Shown here: positions 15,401 to 23,414 of the stretch, one piece after another | How positions within the stretch are numbered: the stretch's first letter is position 1 | How the letters are laid out: each line of letters begins with the position of its first letter | Source of the DNA: an uncultured Ruminococcus sp. | GTDB lineage: Bacteria; Bacillota; Clostridia; Oscillospirales; Ruminococcaceae | DNA: 31,921 nt | Reading direction: 5' to 3' | Assembly: GCA_947174085.1 (NCBI GenBank) | Contig: CAMWHN010000002.1 | Span: 1-31,921 of the forward strand | Made by a program: the position numbers and the translations under genes | The notes under the pieces: model-generated | What the model saw: only the letters and a program-made list of their open reading frames with translations | Databases searched by the model: none | What the model was told of the DNA's origin: nothing

Positions 15401-16720
15401 TTATAATTTTCTGTTATCAATGACACGTTTTGCTTTGCCCTCTGAACGTGGCAAAGATTTTGGTGCAGTAATAGTAACTTGTGTGTGAATGCCGACAACA
15501 GATTTGATTTGTTCTGTAATATATTTCTGTAATTTTTGTACTTCGCTTGTGCTGTCTGGTAAAGCAAAAACTTCTTCTGTCATTTCTACTTTAACTTCTA
15601 GTGTATCAGCATTATTAATTCTATCAACAATTAATTGATAATGTGGCACAACGCCTTTTGTTTTTACAAGAACTGTTTCAATCTGTGATGGGAATACGTT
15701 TACACCACGCACAATAATCATATCATCAGTTCTGCCTGTGATTCTACCCATACGCACAGTTGTTCTGCCACATTTGCAAACTTCTGGATATAATTTACAG
15801 ATATCATGTGTTCTGTAACGCAACAAAGGCATACCTGTTTTTGTAATTGTTGTAAAAACTAATTCCCCAGATTCTCCATAAGGGAGCTGTTCACATGTAA
15901 CAGGGTCAATAATTTCAGCAATGACATGGTCTTCATTGATATGTGCGCCGTTTTTTTCTAAGCATTCAAATGCAACCCCCGGCCCTGCAATTTCTGTTAA
16001 GCCGTAAATATCACAGGCATCAATGCCAAGTAATTCTTCAATATGTTGACGCATACCCTCTGTCCAAGGTTCAGCTCCAAATAAACCAGCTTTTAATTTA
16101 ATATCTTTTTTAGGGATTAATCCAGCATCACGAACAGATTCTCCTAAGTAAGCCGCATAAGACGGTGTACAGCAAAGAACAGTACTGCCTAATTCCTGCA
16201 TCATCATAATCTGACGTTGTGTGTTGCCACTGGACATAGGAACTACCATAGCTCCAACTTCTTGTGCGCCTTGATGCGCACCCAGACCGCCAGTAAATAA
16301 GCCATAACCATAACATACTTGTACAATATCGTCTTTGCCTGCACCAATAGCTGTCATAGCTCTTGCGACCATATCAGACCAAACTTGCACATCATTTTGT
16401 GTATAGCCGGAAACAATGGGCTTACCTGTTGTGCCGGAAGACCCTTGAATCCTAACAATATTATCTTTAGAAGTTGCCAAAAGTCCATATGGAAACGTAT
16501 CTCTCAAATCTGTTTTTTCTGTAAACGGCAATAATTTTAAATCATCTACAGACTGAATATCTTCCGGTTTTACGCCCTTTGCGTCCATGCGTTCTTTGTA
16601 GAGTGGTACATTCTCGTAAACAAGTGCAACAGTTTTGCGCAAACGCTCTCCCTGTAGTTTTTTTCTTTCTTCCGGGTTCATGCATTCTAGTTCCGGCTGA
16701 TAAATTCTTGGTTTTGCCAT
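15401..16720 (-). CDS. paaK: Phenylacetate-CoA ligase
   Basis: A 439-residue adenylate-forming enzyme of normal PaaK length. It activates phenylacetate (or a related aryl acid) with ATP and CoA. Motifs in order: the nucleotide loop GSSGTTGKP near residue 94, DIYGLTEIAGPG near 237, the hinge region RITGRTDDMIIVRGVNVFP near 328, and the C-terminal RSEGKAKRV with the catalytic lysine near 428. Cys residues near 310 (CKCG) are typical of anaerobic forms. AAAAAGGAG precedes the ATG. In gut Clostridia such ligases usually work with indolepyruvate oxidoreductase in aromatic amino-acid fermentation or synthesis, but no ior genes are in this window. It heads the minus-strand run and has its own promoter. 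Confidence 0.93.
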   Translation of the reverse strand: MAKPRIYQPELECMNPEERKKLQGERLRKTVALVYENVPLYKERMDAKGVKPEDIQSVDDLKLLPFTEKTDLRDTFPYGLLATSKDNIVRIQGSSGTTGKPIVSGYTQNDVQVWSDMVARAMTAIGAGKDDIVQVCYGYGLFTGGLGAHQGAQEVGAMVVPMSSGNTQRQIMMMQELGSTVLCCTPSYAAYLGESVRDAGLIPKKDIKLKAGLFGAEPWTEGMRQHIEELLGIDACDIYGLTEIAGPGVAFECLEKNGAHINEDHVIAEIIDPVTCEQLPYGESGELVFTTITKTGMPLLRYRTHDICKLYPEVCKCGRTTVRMGRITGRTDDMIIVRGVNVFPSQIETVLVKTKGVVPHYQLIVDRINNADTLEVKVEMTEEVFALPDSTSEVQKLQKYITEQIKSVVGIHTQVTITAPKSLPRSEGKAKRVIDNRKL

Positions 16721-16783
16721 AGTTAAAAAATTCTCCTTTTTTCATAGATTTATTTCACGAATACCGTAAATCATATACTTTCT

Positions 16784-16812
16784 ATTCTACAAGAAAATTC
16801 AAAAAAAGTCAA
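16784..16812 (-). promoter_or_regulatory. Promoter of paaK and probably the whole downstream run
   Basis: On the minus strand, TTGACT (16812-16807) and TAGAAT (16789-16784) with a 17-nt spacer, about 65 nt before paaK. No terminator is visible from here to 10567, and gaps between genes are at most about 38 nt, so one transcript could cover eight genes. Confidence 0.65.
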
Positions 16813-16838
16813 TAGATTTTTATATATTTAAAAAAATA

Positions 16839-16937
16839 ACCTGATTGACAAATTAATTATAATATGCTAAAATGAGATATATGATTTAAAAATCAGGTGA
16901 TAATATGACAACGAGATTTTTTTTACAGCAGATTTAA
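16839..16937 (+). promoter_or_regulatory. Promoter with a 10-codon leader frame upstream of secG
   Basis: This lies in the 368-base gap between paaK and secG. TTGACA (16845-16850) and TAAAAT (16868-16873) have a 17-nt spacer and TATGC before the -10. Downstream, AGGTGA precedes an ATG at 16905 opening MTTRFFLQQI and a stop at 16935-16937. Inverted repeats ACCTGATT (16839-16846) and AATCAGGT (16891-16898) bracket the promoter. No terminator follows before the secG promoter. It may be a second secG promoter with a leader peptide, or a small RNA. Confidence 0.45.
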
Positions 16938-17010
16938 TTAAGAAAGATTATTATCATATTGTAGAAAATTTCTAAAATCTAAATATACTTGATTTTGTCT
17001 GAAAAAATGC

Positions 17011-17039
17011 TTGACAGAATCTTGAAACTATGCTATAAT
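17011..17039 (+). promoter_or_regulatory. Consensus promoter of secG-rnr
   Basis: A perfect TTGACA (17011-17016) and a perfect TATAAT (17034-17039), 17-nt spacer, TATGC before the -10, about 50 nt before secG. Confidence 0.88.
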
Positions 17040-17088
17040 AAGTCTAATTATTTTAAAAAAATTAAAATTAGAGGAGGATTTTTTAATT

Positions 17089-17358
17089 ATGGAAATTTAT
17101 GAAATTGTCTGTGGTGCAATTGTGCTGTTAGCTTGTTTGTTAATTGTTATCTTGTGTATGATGCAAGACCAGAAACAAGACCAGAATATGACTAGCGCAC
17201 TTGGTGGCGGTTCTAACGATTCATTTTATAAGCAAAATGAAAATAATACAAGAGATGTTGCCTTACAGAAATTAACTAGGAATATTGGTATTATTACAAT
17301 GCTAATATTACTTGCCATGAATATTATTGTTCCACTGGTAATTAATATCAGCAAGTAA
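17089..17358 (+). CDS. secG: Preprotein translocase subunit SecG
   Basis: An 89-residue protein with two membrane helices, about 6-26 (IVCGAIVLLACLLIVILCMM) and about 64-86 (IGIITMLILLAMNIIVPLVI), joined by a Gly/Asn-rich loop with GGGSND, as in SecG. It assists SecYE during protein export. AGAGGAGG precedes the ATG. It is followed by rnr, the usual Firmicutes order. A small hairpin with T tail lies between the two genes. Confidence 0.93.
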   Translation: MEIYEIVCGAIVLLACLLIVILCMMQDQKQDQNMTSALGGGSNDSFYKQNENNTRDVALQKLTRNIGIITMLILLAMNIIVPLVINISK

Positions 17359-17376
17359 CTTGTATGTTCGTTTCAG

Positions 17377-17409
17377 CCCTGAGTTTGCATAACTTGGGGT
17401 TTGTTTTTT
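17377..17409 (+). terminator. Attenuator-like hairpin between secG and rnr
   Basis: CCCTGAGTT (17377-17385) and AACTTGGGG (17391-17399) pair over 9 bp with two G-U pairs and a 5-nt loop, followed by a T-rich tail TTTGTTTTTT. Partial termination would lower rnr relative to secG. No separate rnr promoter is seen. Confidence 0.7.
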
Positions 17410-17436
17410 CACTTGCATTTAGAAAGGAGTTAAAAA

Positions 17437-19656
17437 ATGGCAAGACATAACGCAAAACATCAGAAAAATAAAAATTCTGTCAAAAAATCCCAGAAATTAA
17501 ACCATTCTAAAAAAATAAATAAATCTAATAAAAAAACTGTCAATCTAAAAGAACAGGAACAATATTGCCGTAAGATTAAAACTTTTCTGCAAATGACAGA
17601 AAAAGGAAAAATGCTAAAACAAGAACTTGCTCAAAAATGCCATAGCAAAAGAAATGCTTTGGCTTATCAGTCAGCAATAGAGGAATTATTAAAAAAAGGT
17701 ATTATCTTAGAGCAAAGAAAATCATATGCACTTACTAGTGGAAGAAATGTTTTTCCAGCGGAAACTGTGAGATTACATGCAAGATTTGGATTTATTCGTG
17801 ATGAGAATGGCAAAGAATATTTCGTTGCAGGTAAATTTTTATCTGGTAGCATGGTTGGAGATAAAGTATTAGCAAAATTAATTCGTTCTCGTACTGGTTC
17901 ACCAGAAGCAGAAATAATATCTGTTCTGGAAGAAAATCCAAACGCAAGATTAACAGGAAAAATTGTCTATTCATGGTTTGGGGGATTAGGGGTATCAACA
18001 AATATTGCCGAAATGCCTTTAGAAATTGATGAAACAGATAGTTGTCTTTATCAAGCTGGCGATAAAGTACTTTGTGAAATTACGCACAGAGGGCATCACC
18101 ATATGGAACATAAAGCTAAAATAATTATGAATTTTGGTAGTGCTGACAGTGCAGAAAGTTGTGTAAAGGCGAAAATTGCAGAGCAAGATATTCCAGTAGA
18201 TTTCATGTTAAAAGTCTTGGACGAAGCTAAAAAAGTTTCTGCAACTGGTGTGACAGAATTTGATTTGCAAGATAGATTAGATTTGCGTGAGGAAATTATT
18301 TTTACAATTGATGGTGCGCATTCTAAAGACTTAGATGACGCTGTTTCTGTGAAAAAACATGCAGACGGTTGGACATTAGGTGTTCATATCGCAGATGTAT
18401 CACATTATGTAAAACCAAATAGCATTTTAGATTCAGAAGCGTTTCGCAGAGGTACAAGCATTTATTATGCAAATCAAGTCATACCCATGTTGCCAAAGGC
18501 GTTATCCAATGGCATTTGCTCGTTAAATGCAGGGCATGACAGATTAACTATTTCTGCAATTATGGAGCTGTCTCCTGAAGGTGATTTAATCAGTCAGAAA
18601 TTTTATAAATCTGTGATTTGTTCTAAAGTTCGTGGCGTATATCATGAATGTAATCAGATTTTAGACCAGACAGCAAGTCAAGAATTATTAGAAAAATATG
18701 CGCCTGTTACAGAAAGTTTAGTATTATTAGCAGAATTGGCTGATAAATTAGAGCATTTAAGAAAATTGCGTGGTGCGCCGGAATTGGAAAGTACAGAATC
18801 AGAATTATTATTAGACGAAAACGGCTGTTGTATTGGGCTTGCACCTGTGCAGAGAGGAAAGACAGAGAGAATCATAGAAGCTTGTATGCTTTGTGCAAAT
18901 GAAGCGGTTGCTAAAACAGCAAGAGAAAAAAATTTCCCGTTAGTCTATCGTGTGCATGAGAATCCGTCTCCGGAACGCATTGCAATTCTAAAAGAAATGC
19001 TTTTAAAATTAAATCAGCCTGTGCCTAATTTTGATATAGATGAAATAAAACCTGTAGATATTCAGAAAATTCTGGATAATACAAGAGAACAGCCTTGTTT
19101 TCCTGTGATAAATAATTTAACATTGCGCTCTATGGCAAAGGCTCGTTATAGTAACAAAGCATTAGGACATTTCGGGCTTGCTTTAAAAGATTATGCGCAT
19201 TTTACTTCACCAATCAGACGTTATCCGGATTTAGTTGTGCATAGAATTTTAAGCGATTATTTAGCCGGTGCGGAAATTGATTGGTTACAGAAACGTTATG
19301 CTAAATTTACAGAAAATGCGTCAGAGCGGTCTTCTAATACGGAAGTGCGTGCCGTACAGTTAGAACGTGATGCTGATGCCTGTTATGCAGCAGAGTATAT
19401 GCAAGCGCATATTGGTGAAGTTTTCAAAGGTGTGATTACTAGTGTAACAGAATTTGGCTTGTATGTACAACTGGAGAATATGGCAGAAGGGCTGTTGCAT
19501 GTGCGTGATATGCCTTTTGGAGAATGTGAAGTAGCAGAGGGTTGGTATATTAAAAATATTCTGACAAATAAAATTTATAAATTAGGTGATGTAATAGAAG
19601 TAATTTGCACAAGAACAGATGTTAGTGCAGGGCATATTGATTTAGCACTTGCTTAA
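17437..19656 (+). CDS. rnr: Ribonuclease R
   Basis: A 739-residue 3'-5' exoribonuclease that degrades structured RNA and takes part in tmRNA-linked quality control. Order of parts: a Lys/Asn-rich N-terminal tail (1 to about 40), a winged helix (about 45-105), cold-shock domains (about 110-250), the RNB catalytic domain, and a C-terminal S1 domain (IGEVFKGVITSVTEFGLYVQL near 655). The catalytic Asp cluster IDGAHSKDLDDAV is complete (D292, D298, D300, D301). Many orthologues have Asp-Ala where His-Ser stands here, but that position is not one of the four catalytic acids. AGAAAGGAG precedes the ATG. It is in the classic secG-rnr pair; smpB, which often follows, is not here. Confidence 0.95.
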   Translation: MARHNAKHQKNKNSVKKSQKLNHSKKINKSNKKTVNLKEQEQYCRKIKTFLQMTEKGKMLKQELAQKCHSKRNALAYQSAIEELLKKGIILEQRKSYALTSGRNVFPAETVRLHARFGFIRDENGKEYFVAGKFLSGSMVGDKVLAKLIRSRTGSPEAEIISVLEENPNARLTGKIVYSWFGGLGVSTNIAEMPLEIDETDSCLYQAGDKVLCEITHRGHHHMEHKAKIIMNFGSADSAESCVKAKIAEQDIPVDFMLKVLDEAKKVSATGVTEFDLQDRLDLREEIIFTIDGAHSKDLDDAVSVKKHADGWTLGVHIADVSHYVKPNSILDSEAFRRGTSIYYANQVIPMLPKALSNGICSLNAGHDRLTISAIMELSPEGDLISQKFYKSVICSKVRGVYHECNQILDQTASQELLEKYAPVTESLVLLAELADKLEHLRKLRGAPELESTESELLLDENGCCIGLAPVQRGKTERIIEACMLCANEAVAKTAREKNFPLVYRVHENPSPERIAILKEMLLKLNQPVPNFDIDEIKPVDIQKILDNTREQPCFPVINNLTLRSMAKARYSNKALGHFGLALKDYAHFTSPIRRYPDLVVHRILSDYLAGAEIDWLQKRYAKFTENASERSSNTEVRAVQLERDADACYAAEYMQAHIGEVFKGVITSVTEFGLYVQLENMAEGLLHVRDMPFGECEVAEGWYIKNILTNKIYKLGDVIEVICTRTDVSAGHIDLALA

Positions 19657-19664
19657 AAAAATAC

Positions 19665-19693
19665 TTGCTATATGCAAGATTTTGTGTTACAAT
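19665..19693 (+). promoter_or_regulatory. Promoter of the RING/DUF2628 gene
   Basis: TTGCTA (19665-19670) and TACAAT (19688-19693) with a 17-nt spacer, starting just behind the rnr stop and about 38 nt before the gene. Confidence 0.6.
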
Positions 19694-19730
19694 AAGATAA
19701 TAGAACAGTAACTGGAAAGGAGCGATTTTC

Positions 19731-20741
19731 ATGGGAAAATATTCAGGATTTCAATGCCTTGTTTGCGAAGAAAAATTTAAAGAGGGCGATGACATTGTTG
19801 TATGCCCTGACTGTGGTACACCGTATCATAGAAATTGCTGGCAGAAACATAATGCTTGTGTGAATCAGAATTTACATGCTATCGGCGGAAGCTGGCAATC
19901 TATTCAGAATGAAAATAGAAAAAAACAAGGCGGTAAAGAATGCCCAAATTGTGGTTTTGTAAATTTACCAGATACAAAAGTTTGTAATTCTTGCGGAACA
20001 CAGCTAGATATACAAGAAAATAATGTTTCACAGGAACAAAATTTTAATAATAATTATAATGGCATTACAGTTACAACACCAGATGGAAAACAGCATTTTT
20101 TTAATGCCGCTGACCCTTGTTGCGGTATGTCACCAGATGATGATATGGACGGCGAGCGTTTAGGTGATGTTGCTAGTTTTGTGAAAACAAATACGTTATA
20201 TTATATCCCATTGTTTAAGCGGTTCAAAGAAACTAATCGGAAATTGTCTTTTAATTTGCCATGTATTTTATTCCCATATTTTTATTTTGCGAATCGTAAA
20301 ATGTGGTTTATGACGATTCTAAGCAGTTTACTCTGGATAATTAGTAGTATTCCGAATTTGTTATTATCTATGTTAGAAATGCTGAAAGATAAAGCTTATA
20401 TTGCTATGTTTCAAGATTATGGTGTAGATGCAAGAATATTTAGTAATTTAACAGCATTTTTGACTTCTAATAAAAGTTTATTAGAACAGTTGCAAACACC
20501 TTGTTTTTTCTTGGGTATGGCTTTGAGAGTTGCTCTGTGTTTATTTGGAAATTATTTATATTTCAGGTTTGTGATTCGTTCTGTAAAACGTATCCGGCAA
20601 AATGCGCCTACACCCAAAATTAAAAAAATGCTTCTCAAAACAGAGGGCGGTACAAATATCTGGAATGTGTTAGGCTGTTGCGGTTTGTATTTCGGAGCTG
20701 TATTTTTATCGTATTGTGTTTTATTACTGTTATTTGTATAA
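19731..20741 (+). CDS. Membrane protein with N-terminal RING-like and zinc-ribbon domains (DUF2628-like)
   Basis: A 336-residue protein. Residues 9-43 have CLVC...CPDCGTPYHRNCW...C, a prokaryotic RING-type zinc site. A second ribbon CPNCG...CNSCG is near 72-93. After an Asn/Gln-rich linker and a Cys-containing stretch (DPCCGMSPDDD), the C-terminal half has a DUF2628-like pattern (YYIPLFKRF, NLPCILFPYFYFANRKMW) and three or four membrane helices. AAGGAG precedes the ATG. It is probably an operon with the LRR gene 18 nt downstream. The RING-like site suggests protein-protein contact and is not evidence for ubiquitin-type chemistry. Confidence 0.8.
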   Translation: MGKYSGFQCLVCEEKFKEGDDIVVCPDCGTPYHRNCWQKHNACVNQNLHAIGGSWQSIQNENRKKQGGKECPNCGFVNLPDTKVCNSCGTQLDIQENNVSQEQNFNNNYNGITVTTPDGKQHFFNAADPCCGMSPDDDMDGERLGDVASFVKTNTLYYIPLFKRFKETNRKLSFNLPCILFPYFYFANRKMWFMTILSSLLWIISSIPNLLLSMLEMLKDKAYIAMFQDYGVDARIFSNLTAFLTSNKSLLEQLQTPCFFLGMALRVALCLFGNYLYFRFVIRSVKRIRQNAPTPKIKKMLLKTEGGTNIWNVLGCCGLYFGAVFLSYCVLLLLFV

Positions 20742-20759
20742 TAAAGGGAGTAGAAATTT

Positions 20760-21878
20760 GTGATATATTTGAAACAAATTGATAAAGTTTCCGCATGGGA
20801 ATTTTATCAGAATCGTGAAATTATTTCTTTTAGCTTGCCGGAAACTGTACAACATATTGAAAATCATGCATTTTATGGTTGCAGAGAAATGGAAAATATT
20901 TTCTTGCCTGCGTTTGTAGAAGATTTGGGAAACGGTGTATTTATGAATTGTACTAGATTACAAGAAATTACTTTGCCAGAACAGATTACTGAAATTAAAA
21001 CAGATGCATTTTCAGGCTGTTTTAGTCTTGCTTTAGTAGAATTTTCAGAAAATATAAAATCTATTTCTGACAGAGGATTTTATCGTTGTGCGAATTTGGC
21101 ACATGTGGTATTTCCTCCAGAATTAGAAAAAATTGGAAATAGTGCTTTTGAGCATTGCAATAGATTAAAATCTGTTAAATTACCCGAAACTGTAACTAAT
21201 ATCGGAAGCAGAGCTTTTTCTGATTGTTGGAATTTAGGCACAGCAAGATTATCCAGTAATATTAAAGTCATTAAAAAATGGGCATTTTATGGCTGTTGGA
21301 GTTTACGGGTTGTGAAATTGCCCAAAGAATTAATAGAAATCGGCGAAGAAGCATTTTGTAATTGTGTTGCGCTGAAAAAAATAGTCTTTCCTAAGAGTTT
21401 AAAAAAAATCCGCAAACGTGCTTTCATGGGCTGTAGTAGTTTAGAAAAAATTATCATTCCGGCAAGTGTTCGCAAAATCGGCGAAGATGCATTTTCCTGC
21501 TGTAAGAATTTACATGAAGTTAAAATACATGATAATACACAATGTGCAAATACAGGGCTGTTAGAATATGCAAACAGACTACATCTTGTGAAAAATCATA
21601 AGCATGTGAATATTGAAATTTGCCGTCAGCATGGCATAACGCAAGAAGAAAAATTATTATTTCGATTCTGGAACGAAAAAAATGATTTTACCAGAGCTAT
21701 ATTTTTTAATCAAATGCAGAACCCAGAATATAAAATTCCTCTTGCTGTCCTGATGGCAGAACAAGAAGAATCTGTTTTTAAAAATTATATTCAGGCGAAT
21801 TTCAAACAAGTCGCACAGTTTTTATTCCGGCATGGTGATGAAGAAAATGCAACCAGATTACTTGCTATGTGTCAGTGA
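20760..21878 (+). CDS. Cytoplasmic BspA-type leucine-rich repeat protein
   Basis: A 372-residue protein starting with GTG at 20760 behind AAGGGAG. Residues about 20-260 consist of ten repeats of about 23 residues with the pattern AFxxCxxLxxxxLPxxxxxIxxx (for example HAFYGC, DAFSGC, SAFEHC, RAFMGC), the BspA/LRR_5 type. Residues about 270-372 are helical and charged (EEKLLFRFWNEKNDF, ATRLLAMCQ) without a known fold. There is no signal peptide or sorting signal, so unlike most BspA proteins it should stay in the cell and act as a binding scaffold. It is paired with the RING-type membrane protein upstream, which may be its partner (inference). Confidence 0.85.
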   Translation: MIYLKQIDKVSAWEFYQNREIISFSLPETVQHIENHAFYGCREMENIFLPAFVEDLGNGVFMNCTRLQEITLPEQITEIKTDAFSGCFSLALVEFSENIKSISDRGFYRCANLAHVVFPPELEKIGNSAFEHCNRLKSVKLPETVTNIGSRAFSDCWNLGTARLSSNIKVIKKWAFYGCWSLRVVKLPKELIEIGEEAFCNCVALKKIVFPKSLKKIRKRAFMGCSSLEKIIIPASVRKIGEDAFSCCKNLHEVKIHDNTQCANTGLLEYANRLHLVKNHKHVNIEICRQHGITQEEKLLFRFWNEKNDFTRAIFFNQMQNPEYKIPLAVLMAEQEESVFKNYIQANFKQVAQFLFRHGDEENATRLLAMCQ

Positions 21879-21905
21879 TAATTTAGAAAAAATTAAAAAA
21901 AATGC

Positions 21906-21934
21906 TTGACAAGCTTTGGATTTTATGTTATAAT
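21906..21934 (+). promoter_or_regulatory. Consensus promoter of rpsF-ssb-rpsR
   Basis: A perfect TTGACA (21906-21911) and a perfect TATAAT (21929-21934), 17-nt spacer. Confidence 0.88.
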
Positions 21935-21939
21935 ATACT

Positions 21940-21985
21940 GGACTGCTTGAGAAATAGTCAGTCCAATCCTTGCCTGTTTTCAGGC
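21940..21985 (+). promoter_or_regulatory. Structured leader of rpsF
   Basis: Two short hairpins, GGACTG...CAGTCC (21940-21964) and GCCTG...CAGGC (21972-21985), precede the ribosome site AGAAGGAGG. The S6:S18 complex regulates this operon through its leader in many bacteria. The typical CCG bulge motif is not obvious here, so assignment to that element is uncertain. Confidence 0.4.
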
Positions 21986-22010
21986 GAAATCCAGAAGGAG
22001 GTGCGATAAA

Positions 22011-22316
22011 ATGGCAAAATTGAACGAAAATTATGAAGCAATGGTTGTTTTTAGTCTCAAAAAAGATGAAGAAACAATGAAAACTGCTGTTGAAAAAGTA
22101 AAGGCTTTAATTGAACGTCACGGCACTTTGACAGAAGATGTCAACGAATGGGGCAAGCGTAAATTAGCTTATCCAATTAAAAAAGGTACTGACGTTAGCA
22201 CAGAGGGTTATTATGTGATTTATTCATTCACATCTGCGCCAGAGTTCCCAGCAGAGCTGAATCGTAGATTGAATATCAATGATAATGTTCTTCGTGCGCT
22301 CGTGACTACAAAGTAA
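22011..22316 (+). CDS. rpsF: Ribosomal protein S6
   Basis: A 101-residue small-subunit protein with the ferredoxin-like S6 pattern: NYEAMVVFSLKKDEE, then EWGKRKLAYPIKKGTDVSTEGYYVIYSF and LNRRLNINDNVLRALV. It pairs with S18 in the 30S platform. AGAAGGAGG precedes the ATG. It is the first gene of the conserved rpsF-ssb-rpsR operon, 30 nt before ssb. Confidence 0.97.
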   Translation: MAKLNENYEAMVVFSLKKDEETMKTAVEKVKALIERHGTLTEDVNEWGKRKLAYPIKKGTDVSTEGYYVIYSFTSAPEFPAELNRRLNINDNVLRALVTTK

Positions 22317-22346
22317 AAATGCGGATTTGTTTGGGGAGGTATTTTT

Positions 22347-23009
22347 ATGAATAAAGTTATTTTTATGGGGAGATTGGTTGCTGACCCAGAGTTCAGCATG
22401 GGACAGACAGGTATGCCAGTTTGTCGTTTTCGTATTGCGGTAGACCGTGATTTTGTGAAGCAGGGCGAGCAGAGACAATCTGATTTTTTCAGAATTACTT
22501 GCTTTGGTAAGCTTGCTGAATTTGTAAATCAGTATTTTGTAAAGGGAAAGCCTGCTCTGATTGAAGCAAAAATTCAGAATAATAATTACACAGACCAAAA
22601 TGGTGTGCAGCATTATCAGGATACTATTATTGCTGATAAAGTGAATTTCTTGCTTTCAGACCCAACCAGAAATAATAATGGCAATGGTTATAATAATAAT
22701 AACTATGGCTATAATAACGGTTATCAAAACAATAACGGTTATCAGAATAATAATTATGGCTATCATAATGGTTATCAAAACAATAATAATAGCTATAATA
22801 ACGGAAATGGCTATAACAATAATAATAGTAATGGCTATAATAATAGCAATTACGATTTTCAAAACCAGAACAACGGCAATTATTATCAGCCTGCACCACA
22901 GAACCCTGTGCCACAACAGCCTGATAATGCGCCGAAAGATATCCAGTTAGGTGACAGTGATATCAGCGATTTTGAAGAAATTATCAGTGACGGACAAGTA
23001 CCGTTTTAA
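22347..23009 (+). CDS. ssb: Single-stranded DNA-binding protein with long Asn/Gly/Tyr linker
   Basis: A 220-residue SSB. Residues 1 to about 108 form the OB fold (MNKVIFMGRLVADPEF, FRIAVDR, DFFRITCFGKLAEFV, DTIIADKVNFL). Residues about 111-185 are a low-complexity linker of Asn, Gly, Tyr and Gln built from near repeats such as YNNGYQNNNGY. The C-terminal tip is acidic (DSDISDFEEIISDGQVPF); its last residues end in VPF rather than the usual DDDIPF, but keep the Pro-Phe needed to recruit repair and replication partners. GGGGAGG precedes the ATG. The linker length and composition are on the extreme side and could favour phase separation or cooperative binding. Confidence 0.96.
   Translation: MNKVIFMGRLVADPEFSMGQTGMPVCRFRIAVDRDFVKQGEQRQSDFFRITCFGKLAEFVNQYFVKGKPALIEAKIQNNNYTDQNGVQHYQDTIIADKVNFLLSDPTRNNNGNGYNNNNYGYNNGYQNNNGYQNNNYGYHNGYQNNNNSYNNGNGYNNNNSNGYNNSNYDFQNQNNGNYYQPAPQNPVPQQPDNAPKDIQLGDSDISDFEEIISDGQVPF
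22675..22880 (+). repeat. Low-complexity AAT/TAT repeat coding the SSB linker
   Basis: Imperfect repeats of units such as GGTTATCAAAACAATAA encode Asn/Tyr/Gly/Gln. They make long open frames on other strands that are not genes. Confidence 0.8.
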
Positions 23010-23041
23010 TCCTTAAATTTTTTGTAAAGGAGTTGTGAACA

Positions 23042-23284
23042 ATGGAACGTGAGAGAAGTTCAAGACCGTCTAAGCGTCCTCGCAAAAAAGTTTGTATGTT
23101 CTGCGTAGACCGTGTAGAAAAAATTGACTACAAAGATATCAATAAGCTGAAAAAATGCATGACAGAACGCTCTAAAATTCTGCCTCGCCGTGTAACAGGT
23201 ACATGCGCATATCATCAGCGTGAATTGACAGTTGCTATCAAAAGAGCTAGACATATTGCTTTACTGCCTTATGTAAGCGATTAA
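23042..23284 (+). CDS. rpsR: Ribosomal protein S18 (four-cysteine form)
   Basis: An 80-residue S18 with KIDYKDINKLKKCM and ILPRRVTGTCAYHQRELTVAIKRAR, the family core. Cysteines at 18, 21, 39 and 55 look like a zinc-binding C+ form. Such forms often coexist with zinc-free paralogues used in zinc shortage; none is visible here. AAAGGAG precedes the ATG, and a terminator follows. Confidence 0.96.
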   Translation: MERERSSRPSKRPRKKVCMFCVDRVEKIDYKDINKLKKCMTERSKILPRRVTGTCAYHQRELTVAIKRARHIALLPYVSD

Positions 23285-23305
23285 TAAGCAATTAAATAAA
23301 ATAAT

Positions 23306-23347
23306 AAGCCGTTTCGGATAGTTTCCGGAATGGCTTTTTTGTTTTTT
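23306..23347 (+). terminator. Terminator of rpsF-ssb-rpsR
   Basis: A 13-bp stem with two G-U pairs (23306-23318 with 23324-23336), 5-nt loop, then a T run. Confidence 0.88.
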
Positions 23348-23414
23348 ATCATTCATATTCTTCTGGACTTGTACATAGTATGAAATAGTCAAATTATTTG
23401 GGAGAGGTGTAATC

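Noticed and set aside
21940..21985. Firm assignment of the rpsF leader to the S6:S18 regulatory RNA
   Set aside because: Two hairpins exist, but the characteristic CCG bulge could not be located; kept only as a structured leader.
22627..22950. Three long open frames in other phases across the ssb linker
   Set aside because: They are translations of the AAT/TAT repeat (runs of Ile or Tyr) and disappear outside it.
23341..23414. Promoter for the P-type ATPase gene (TTGTAC and AATTAT)
   Set aside because: The -10 match is too weak to claim.
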